Shown piece after piece: positions 6,739-12,229 of a stretch of 12,229 nucleotides of DNA. The notes under the pieces are model-generated. The model saw nothing but the letters and a program-made list of their open reading frames with translations, had not been told where the DNA came from and searched no databases. This stretch comes from Flavobacteriaceae bacterium (GTDB taxonomy: Bacteria; Bacteroidota; Bacteroidia; Flavobacteriales; Flavobacteriaceae), in the NCBI GenBank assembly GCA_013001365.1, contig JABDMQ010000283.1, forward strand, positions 1-12,229. The letters run 5' to 3'. Every line of letters starts with the position of its first letter. Position 1 is the first letter of the stretch. A program made the translations under genes and the position numbers.

Positions 6739-8650
6739 ATTGTGAATTCGGTCCACCACTAACTATGATGAATTCCGAACGTCTATTCATTTGGTGTTCT
6801 TCTTCACTGCATTTCGATCCACAATCATAAATTGGCTGGCTTTCTCCTAGACCCTCACCAGAGACCCTAGAGCCTTCAATACCCTTTGAGATGATGTATT
6901 GAACCGTCGTTTGTGCCCTGCGGTCTGATAATCGTCTGTTATAGGTATCATTACCCCTACTATCGGTATGCGAAGTAGCATTCACAACTAATTCCGGATA
7001 CTTATCCATGAGTTGTACCAGTTTATCCAGTTCAAAAGCAGCTTGTGCCGTTATATTGGATCTGTCAAAATCAAAATAGATCGGGTTCAAGACTATTCGA
7101 TCTTCGACGATGATTTTTTCAATAGGATTCAAGGCTATATTAACACTGATCTCTTCTTCAGAACTACCGGATATCTCTACCCTATTGCTCTCATAACCTT
7201 CCATGACCACTTCTAGATTAGAATTTTCTTGGCATTCAATGATATATTCTACCTTACCATTTTCATCGGTCGTCTTGGATACGATACTGTTGTCTTGATT
7301 ATCGTAAAGCGTTGCAGCCGCACCGACTATTTTATTTCCGGTCTTTGCATCCGTAACTGTTCCAGTGATCAATACATCGCATAAAGGCTGTAATTTTCTA
7401 ATGGCATAAATGTCATCACTACCCTTTCCACCATACCTGTTGGATGAGACAAAACCTTTTTCGGTTTCTTCATTAAGTGTAAATGCGAAATCGTCTGCAG
7501 CACTGTTGATAGGGATTCCAATATTCCTTACAGGTGCATATTTTCCGTCAACTTCTCGTGTATGATAAACATCCAATCCACCAAGACCTAAGGGTCCATT
7601 AGACGAAAAATACAATGTATAATTATCGCTTATGAATGGAAACATTTCCTGAGCTTCAGTATTTATTTTCTGTCCGAGATTTTCCGGAGTTCCTAGGGTG
7701 CCATTCAAATCGACGGAAACCTTGTAAATGTCAAATTGTCCAAAGCCTCCTGGCATGTCTGAGGCAAAGTACAAAGTCCTGCCATTTGGACTTATAGAAG
7801 GATTCTTAACAGAGTAGGAATCGCTGCTAATTGATAGTTGTTCAACATTTCCCCATGCACTTCCCATTCGCTTGGCCCTGAATAATTGAAGCACACTGAA
7901 CTTGTTTTTCGATTCGGGGTCTTTTTCATATTGATCTTCAGAAAAGCTTTCACGAGAAAAATACATTGTCCTACCATCGGATGTAAAAGAAACAATACCC
8001 TCATGATACTTCGTATTGATATCCTCATCAAGCATGAATGCCGAATTATAACTTTCATCTTCATTCATTGAAAGGAAGAAAATATCCAAATAAGGTTCTT
8101 CATTCCAACCATAGGTCTTTCTTCCTGTATTTCTTGCAGAGGTGAAATAAAGATCATTGCCGTTAACTGCACCGCCAAAATCGGAATACTCAGTATTGAA
8201 AGTCAGGTTCTGTATATTGAACTTCTTGCCTTTTTCAAGAATTTTAGGAAGATAGTCTGGATTGTCTCGATACGCCACTGCACGAATGTCTCCTGGACGC
8301 ATAGAAACGAACTTGTTCATCCATTCATTTGATTGATCGTATTTTCCATTCGCCTTGAGCATCTGTGAATATTTGTAGACCATTTCAGGGTCTTCGGAAG
8401 TTTCCAAAGCCTTGGCATACCACTTCTCTGCTTCTTCGGTATTGAATATATTATAAAAGGATTCCGCTAATCTCGAATAAACATAAGCATCACCATTTCC
8501 CTTTTCTACTATTTTGGCATATTCTTCAGCAGCATCTACAAATTCAAATCTGTCGTAAAGCTTATCGGCCTTTTTAGTCATTTTTGTCTGTGCAAAAATG
8601 CTGGTACTGACCAATGTTAGAATTAAGGATTGTATATATATTTTTTTCAT
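6737..8650 (-). CDS. OmpA-family protein with TPR, PD40 propeller and carboxypeptidase-regulatory-like domains (PorE-like architecture)
   Basis: A 637-residue envelope protein. Layout: a type I signal peptide ending near FAQ (residue 21); TPR-like helices (about 25-130; DAAEEYAKIV, AEKWYAKALE); five propeller blades of PD40 type (about 150-415; NDLYFTSAR, DGRTMYFSRE, NGRTLYFASD, NYTLYFSSNG, GFVSSNRYGG); a carboxypeptidase-regulatory-like beta domain (about 423-505; ITGTVTDAKTGNKIVGA); and a C-terminal OmpA domain (about 515-637; PIYFDFDRSNIT, HTDSRGN, NRRLSDRRA). D563 and R578 are 15 residues apart, the spacing of the peptidoglycan-binding Asp and Arg in Acinetobacter OmpA. P. gingivalis PorE, a T9SS component, has the same domain order, but PorE is described as a lipoprotein whereas no lipobox is seen here. 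The gene follows the PorP/SprF-like gene by 21 bases, supporting a role in holding that T9SS partner to the cell wall. Orthology to PorE itself is not claimed, because such proteins are numerous paralogues. Confidence 0.88.
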   Translation of the reverse strand: MKKIYIQSLILTLVSTSIFAQTKMTKKADKLYDRFEFVDAAEEYAKIVEKGNGDAYVYSRLAESFYNIFNTEEAEKWYAKALETSEDPEMVYKYSQMLKANGKYDQSNEWMNKFVSMRPGDIRAVAYRDNPDYLPKILEKGKKFNIQNLTFNTEYSDFGGAVNGNDLYFTSARNTGRKTYGWNEEPYLDIFFLSMNEDESYNSAFMLDEDINTKYHEGIVSFTSDGRTMYFSRESFSEDQYEKDPESKNKFSVLQLFRAKRMGSAWGNVEQLSISSDSYSVKNPSISPNGRTLYFASDMPGGFGQFDIYKVSVDLNGTLGTPENLGQKINTEAQEMFPFISDNYTLYFSSNGPLGLGGLDVYHTREVDGKYAPVRNIGIPINSAADDFAFTLNEETEKGFVSSNRYGGKGSDDIYAIRKLQPLCDVLITGTVTDAKTGNKIVGAAATLYDNQDNSIVSKTTDENGKVEYIIECQENSNLEVVMEGYESNRVEISGSSEEEISVNIALNPIEKIIVEDRIVLNPIYFDFDRSNITAQAAFELDKLVQLMDKYPELVVNATSHTDSRGNDTYNRRLSDRRAQTTVQYIISKGIEGSRVSGEGLGESQPIYDCGSKCSEEEHQMNRRSEFIIVSGGPNSQ

Positions 8651-8671
8651 GATCGTGTTTAACTTAACAGG

Positions 8672-9580
8672 TTAAAAGAATCTTGGCGAACGAGATACTT
8701 TTCTTGGTAGGTTGATATCGAATAAAAGCATGAATTCATGCGAGGCCGGAGCATAGGCCTTGATTTCTGATGTAATATTATCATAGGCATAACCGATACG
8801 CAAACTCGGAGTAATAGCAAAATTCACCAAGCCAGAGAACGAATCATCAAGTCTATAAGATGCGCCGATCTCGAATTTCTCAAAGAACAATGCATTCAGG
8901 TTCACATCGAAAGATGTAGGTGCATCAAATGATGATTTAACTAAGAATGAAGGCTTCAATTTAGCATTATCAGAAAGCGTGAATACATAACCTCCGGTAA
9001 TGAAATAATGGTTTGCTTCAGAGCCTATTTTCGTACCATTGGTATCTAAGTGAACAGAACTTAAAAGATTAGGAATGGAGGCCGCTAGATAATACTTGTC
9101 TGTATGATAAAAAATCCCAGCACCTATATTGGGCGTTGTTGTGTTTATATTTTCACTAAAGAATGGGTCATTAGGGTCTATCAAGTCTAAATTGGTCAAT
9201 CCTATATCATGAAATGTAGCACCTGCCTTGATGCCGAACGATAACTTATTTTCACCTTCAAGGTCAAGTGTATAAGAGAAGTCCACATAAGCGTTTGTTT
9301 CTTTCACTGGCCCAATCTCGTCTGATATTACAGAGAGACCCAGCCCAACTTTATCGCCTACAGGCGCATGTCCAAAGAACGTTCCTGTTTTCGGAGCACC
9401 TTCAAACCCATTCCATTGGTCACGGTAAAGTAATCCGAAGGAAAGATTGTCTTTTGATCCGGCATAAGCAGGATTCATGACATTCATATTATACATGTAT
9501 TGTGTGTATTGTGGATCTTGTTGTGCCTCTATGTTAAAGGCAATTAGCAACGCTATAAGAGAGAGATATATTTTTTTCAT
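8672..9580 (-). CDS. PorP/SprF-family type IX secretion outer-membrane protein
   Basis: A 302-residue protein with a signal peptide (MKKIYLSLIALLIAF, cleavage near EAQ) directly followed by the family hallmark QDPQYTQYMYNMNVMNPAYAGS, then RDQWNGFEGAPKT and a series of amphipathic beta strands (GLGLSVISDEIG, LSFGIKAGATF, IGAGIFYHTDKYYLAAS, LRIGYAYD). It ends in SPRFF, the usual terminal motif of this family. In Flavobacterium johnsoniae SprF is needed for secretion or surface attachment of the adhesin SprB, and SprF-like genes commonly sit next to large proteins bearing type B T9SS sorting domains. The same arrangement occurs here: the gene lies 26 bases after such a protein and 21 bases before an OmpA-family gene. 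It is probably the dedicated partner of its upstream neighbour. The first 15 bases of this gene and of the OmpA gene are identical (encoding MKKIY); both contain a run of seven A. Confidence 0.95.
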   Translation of the reverse strand: MKKIYLSLIALLIAFNIEAQQDPQYTQYMYNMNVMNPAYAGSKDNLSFGLLYRDQWNGFEGAPKTGTFFGHAPVGDKVGLGLSVISDEIGPVKETNAYVDFSYTLDLEGENKLSFGIKAGATFHDIGLTNLDLIDPNDPFFSENINTTTPNIGAGIFYHTDKYYLAASIPNLLSSVHLDTNGTKIGSEANHYFITGGYVFTLSDNAKLKPSFLVKSSFDAPTSFDVNLNALFFEKFEIGASYRLDDSFSGLVNFAITPSLRIGYAYDNITSEIKAYAPASHEFMLLFDINLPRKVSRSPRFF

Positions 9581-9606
9581 TTCTTGCTTTATTAGGTCGT
9601 TCAGGG

Positions 9607-12228
9607 TTATTTATTAATATATATCCAAGAACTGCGTTCTATATTATCCCTATATCTCATTATATAGAAGTAAGTACCTACTGGAAGTTCACTACCTTCA
9701 TTGGATTGACCTTGCCATTCATTGGTATAATTTCGTCTCGAATATACAAGTATGCCATTCCTGTTATAGATCTCAAGACTGCTCACTTCATAGTCTGAAA
9801 GGTCAAAACTATCATTTAGCCCATCATTATTCGGGGAGATTCCTTGTGGAAACACGCAATTGGTGACCACGAGTTCAAATGAAGTCGTTTCATAACAATT
9901 GGCATTTGTATTGCGCTCGGCTCGAGCATAGATCATTTGTGGATTAGATACATTGGTATATGCATTCGGTGAGCTAATGGCATTGATTCCATCATCAGCA
10001 TCTGCTTGTGTCAGGTGATATGTAATTCCGTAATCGGTAAGACCATTCAATATAGTTGTGTCCAATCCTGTTAGATCGAATGCCAGGAATCCATCAGTTC
10101 GATCTTCGCATTCCTCAATAGTCTCAGGTTGAACAATATTTATTTCTGGAATCTCGACTTCCACTGTTACATCATCAGTAATTGTTTCAGTACTGCCATC
10201 ACAGAGCACATATGACACAGAGGCCGTATAGGTGGTTGTTTCCATTGGAGTAACTGAGATTGTTTCAGTATCACCCAGGGAGGTGGTTCCATCAAACCAT
10301 TCAAAAACATAACTAGGGTCTCCTGAAAGTGAGAATCTCCAAGACTCGTTCGAGGCGGTCCAGGGTCCAGTATTCCTATCAGGTGGTGTAAAGCCTAAAC
10401 TTCCATCAAAATTCTGGACGCCTATGACGGCATTTCCATTATTCCATGTCGCGCATGTTGGTTTATCAATAATATTGACATCTATGTTATTGGAAGACTC
10501 ATACAATATGATCTGCTGAGAAGATTCAAGATCATTACAGCTGAATTGGCAGGTATTCACAAAATTCACTACGAATTGTCTTGAAGGTGCGCTTCCTAGA
10601 ATGAAATATTCAATATTCCCACAAACGCTAGGATCAATATCGTGATATGCTCCAAATATGGCATTCAAAGGTAAATTGGCACTCGGCACAGAATCACTGA
10701 ATGACCAAGGGCAGAACTGACCTGCTAGACCGACGTCGAAGGTCAATAATCCATTTGCACCTATGACAACCTGATCATAAGTATCTCCAAAAAAACAGAA
10801 CTCAAACGATAGGTCGATAGGTTGAGACCACCTATCGTCTATATCTATGCCAGTTGGCGCACCACCAACTAGTGGAGGCGTTGGACAGGTGTCAAGCCCA
10901 TTAATATCGTAGGAAACAATATTAACACCACTGGTCATGAATGACGCAGTAAGGTCGGTACTTGGATTTTCACAATCTACAATGGAATCTTCTCCAGCAT
11001 AAATAATGGAACATTCGTTTGGAGGTGGTGGGCAAACAAATGTCAATGGCAAACTTGTGACAATGCAATTGGCATCGTCTGTATTTGCTACAGTAATTAC
11101 CACTTCTGTATTTGCAGGATAAGGCCCAAAGGTTAGCACGCCTGTATTTGTCGTTACTTGTTCATCACTTCCTTGATCGTCATTTACTGTAATAGAAGAT
11201 GCCGAACCAAGATCAGAAATATTTACATCGATATTGAATTCTGATGTAGGCTCACAACTACCATCGATTGAGAAATCTACAGTTTGTGTGTCACATGTTT
11301 GGCACCAAACATCAAAATCCCAAGGTGTATACCCATTACCTTGACAGTTGATCGAACCATCAGATTGAATGATCACCGTAAGCGTATCTCCAGTTGAGGT
11401 ATAAGTGAGACCTGTTAAATCCCCTCCATTACCATAGGGTGTTGTGGCATTTAGATCTGTTACCCCATCTGAGTCGAGGATGATCAACTCATCAAAATTA
11501 TTTTCTACTTGCCCTGCATTAAAAAGAATATTCAATGGAAACCCAGACGAACTCATGAAATTGAATTGCATGGTATCGCTGTTTACATAGCAATAAGTCG
11601 TATTGATAGGTCCTGCATCACAATCTACAACAACATTTGGATCATCTCTTGTGGTAAAACTTTCTTCAGTGCACCCTGTGGCATCACCGCTTGAACCATA
11701 AGGTGTTATCGTGACATAATAGGTGGTGGCATAATTCAAGGTGCCTGGGTCGTAAGTAAGAACATTGCCAACATCAATATTGTTTGCGACATCGGTTCCA
11801 CCGGATGTTGTCCCAATTGAAATCTTATAACCTGTTGGAAAATTCGTTGCAGGGCTCCAGGTCAGATCTTCATTTTCGTTAACATCAACAGCTCCATCAA
11901 TAGGATTGGTTAATACTGAATCGCAATTTGGTGGTGTTGGCGCAGTAGAAAGCAATACAGGTTGTTGAATGCAGAATCCCCATAACCATCCATCAGCATC
12001 ATCAAATGAAAACCTATATTTAAACCCCGACAAATGAGTTGCCGAAAATCCACTGATATCCAGACCAGCTTCGTATGGTTGCATGCTCAAACATGATTCG
12101 TAATCGGACCCACCACCGTTGCCAACAAAATCAAAGATAGGAATCCATGTGGATGCATCTGCATCCCAGTATTGTAAGTCGAGAACACCACCGCTAAGAG
12201 GCCGATGGTTATAAATGCCTGTAAACAA
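9607..12228 (-). CDS. Large secreted/surface multidomain protein with gliding-motility-type T9SS sorting domain, N-terminus outside window
   Basis: The C-terminal 873 residues of a large cell-surface or secreted protein; the frame is open to the window edge and the first codon (TTG) is not a convincing start. In visible numbering: a beta domain at 1-95 (WIPIFDF; GFKYRFSFDDADG), a fibronectin-III-like domain about 98-195 (LTWSPATNF, YYVTITPYGS), a CUB-like domain about 201-310 (FDELIILDSDG, DTLTVIIQSDG, Cys-flanked), small beta segments at 311-433, a nidogen-like domain about 434-635 (FCFFGDTYDQVVIGANG, NAIFGAYHDIDP, RQFVVNFVN), an Ig/PKD-like domain about 636-693, a domain often seen in such proteins about 694-790 (FDLTGLDTTILNG, YHLTQADADDG), and the gliding-motility-associated C-terminal domain 791-873 (FPQGISPNNDGLND, LEIYNRNGILVY, LPVGTYFYIM, ending IYINK). 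That last domain directs export by T9SS (type B). The chain is acidic and rich in Thr, Asp and paired Cys, as expected for an extracellular calcium-binding or adhesin-type protein. Substrate or target is unknown; an adhesin role is inferred. Confidence 0.92.
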   Translation of the reverse strand: MFTGIYNHRPLSGGVLDLQYWDADASTWIPIFDFVGNGGGSDYESCLSMQPYEAGLDISGFSATHLSGFKYRFSFDDADGWLWGFCIQQPVLLSTAPTPPNCDSVLTNPIDGAVDVNENEDLTWSPATNFPTGYKISIGTTSGGTDVANNIDVGNVLTYDPGTLNYATTYYVTITPYGSSGDATGCTEESFTTRDDPNVVVDCDAGPINTTYCYVNSDTMQFNFMSSSGFPLNILFNAGQVENNFDELIILDSDGVTDLNATTPYGNGGDLTGLTYTSTGDTLTVIIQSDGSINCQGNGYTPWDFDVWCQTCDTQTVDFSIDGSCEPTSEFNIDVNISDLGSASSITVNDDQGSDEQVTTNTGVLTFGPYPANTEVVITVANTDDANCIVTSLPLTFVCPPPPNECSIIYAGEDSIVDCENPSTDLTASFMTSGVNIVSYDINGLDTCPTPPLVGGAPTGIDIDDRWSQPIDLSFEFCFFGDTYDQVVIGANGLLTFDVGLAGQFCPWSFSDSVPSANLPLNAIFGAYHDIDPSVCGNIEYFILGSAPSRQFVVNFVNTCQFSCNDLESSQQIILYESSNNIDVNIIDKPTCATWNNGNAVIGVQNFDGSLGFTPPDRNTGPWTASNESWRFSLSGDPSYVFEWFDGTTSLGDTETISVTPMETTTYTASVSYVLCDGSTETITDDVTVEVEIPEINIVQPETIEECEDRTDGFLAFDLTGLDTTILNGLTDYGITYHLTQADADDGINAISSPNAYTNVSNPQMIYARAERNTNANCYETTSFELVVTNCVFPQGISPNNDGLNDSFDLSDYEVSSLEIYNRNGILVYSRRNYTNEWQGQSNEGSELPVGTYFYIMRYRDNIERSSWIYINK
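10806..10838. repeat. Tandem 8-base repeat with inverted copy inside the surface protein gene
   Basis: CGATAGGT occurs twice in tandem (10807-10814, 10815-10822), and its exact complement ACCTATCG follows at 10830-10837 after a 7-base loop. The second copy can form an 8-bp hairpin with it, while the first, with one extra base on each side, can form a competing 9-bp hairpin with a 15-base loop. It encodes residues 464-474 of the visible protein (start of the nidogen-like domain). No U-run follows, so a terminator is unlikely. Confidence 0.5.
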
Positions 12229-12229
12229 T

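Noticed and set aside
8636..9580. Recent duplication of the PorP/SprF-like and OmpA genes because their first 15 bases are identical
   Set aside because: Identity stops after MKKIY and the mature proteins are unrelated; a Lys-rich start after Met is routine for signal peptides in these bacteria.
12226..12228. TTG on the - strand as the start of the large surface protein
   Set aside because: The frame stays open to the window edge, no signal peptide follows, and the sequence begins inside a folded domain; it is an internal leucine codon.

Overview
The window looks like chromosomal DNA of a Bacteroidota member, most likely of the Flavobacteriia. The reasons are the AT-rich coding sequence, start codons without Shine-Dalgarno sequences, a two-gene methionine synthase, and a convergent cluster of type IX secretion (T9SS) and gliding-type genes: a large secreted protein with a gliding-motility C-terminal sorting domain, a PorP/SprF-family barrel, and an OmpA protein of PorE-like architecture. 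The sequence is gene-dense. No RNA gene, CRISPR array, insertion sequence or phage gene was seen.

Left part, + strand (1-6676): a tightly packed run that starts upstream of the window. It encodes the homocysteine-binding part of cobalamin-dependent methionine synthase (5' end cut by the window edge), a 93-residue antibiotic-biosynthesis-monooxygenase (ABM) fold protein, the rest of methionine synthase (folate, cobalamin and activation modules), and 5,10-methylenetetrahydrofolate reductase (MetF). The two MetH pieces together have the length of a normal single-chain MetH, and the break lies exactly between modules. The ABM gene sits between the halves, joined on both sides by 1-base stop/start overlaps (TAATG). 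MetF makes the 5-methyl-THF that MetH uses, so this is a compact methionine/one-carbon unit. It is followed, after 33 bases, by two envelope genes: a PagL-like outer-membrane acyl hydrolase and a GIN-domain (DUF2807) lipoprotein that overlap by 4 bases.

Middle (6677-6738): a 60-base convergent intergenic stretch holding two back-to-back hairpins. The left one pairs fully only as RNA of the - strand, and its U-run follows it in that direction. The right one is followed by a U-run on the + strand. Together they look like a paired terminator for the two converging operons.

Right part, - strand (6737-12229): three genes read leftwards with gaps of 26 and 21 bases. The first is a large multidomain surface or secreted protein ending in a type B T9SS sorting domain (its N-terminus lies outside the window). 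Next come a PorP/SprF-family outer-membrane protein and an OmpA-family protein with TPR, propeller, carboxypeptidase-regulatory-like and OmpA domains. By analogy with sprB/sprF of gliding flavobacteria, the SprF-like protein probably serves export or anchoring of the adjacent large protein, with the OmpA protein tying the complex to peptidoglycan.

Nothing here is clearly a new system. The points most worth a second look are the ABM gene lodged between the MetH halves, the PagL-like protein with Asn at the expected catalytic Glu position, the strand-asymmetric double terminator, and two perfect inverted repeats inside coding sequence.
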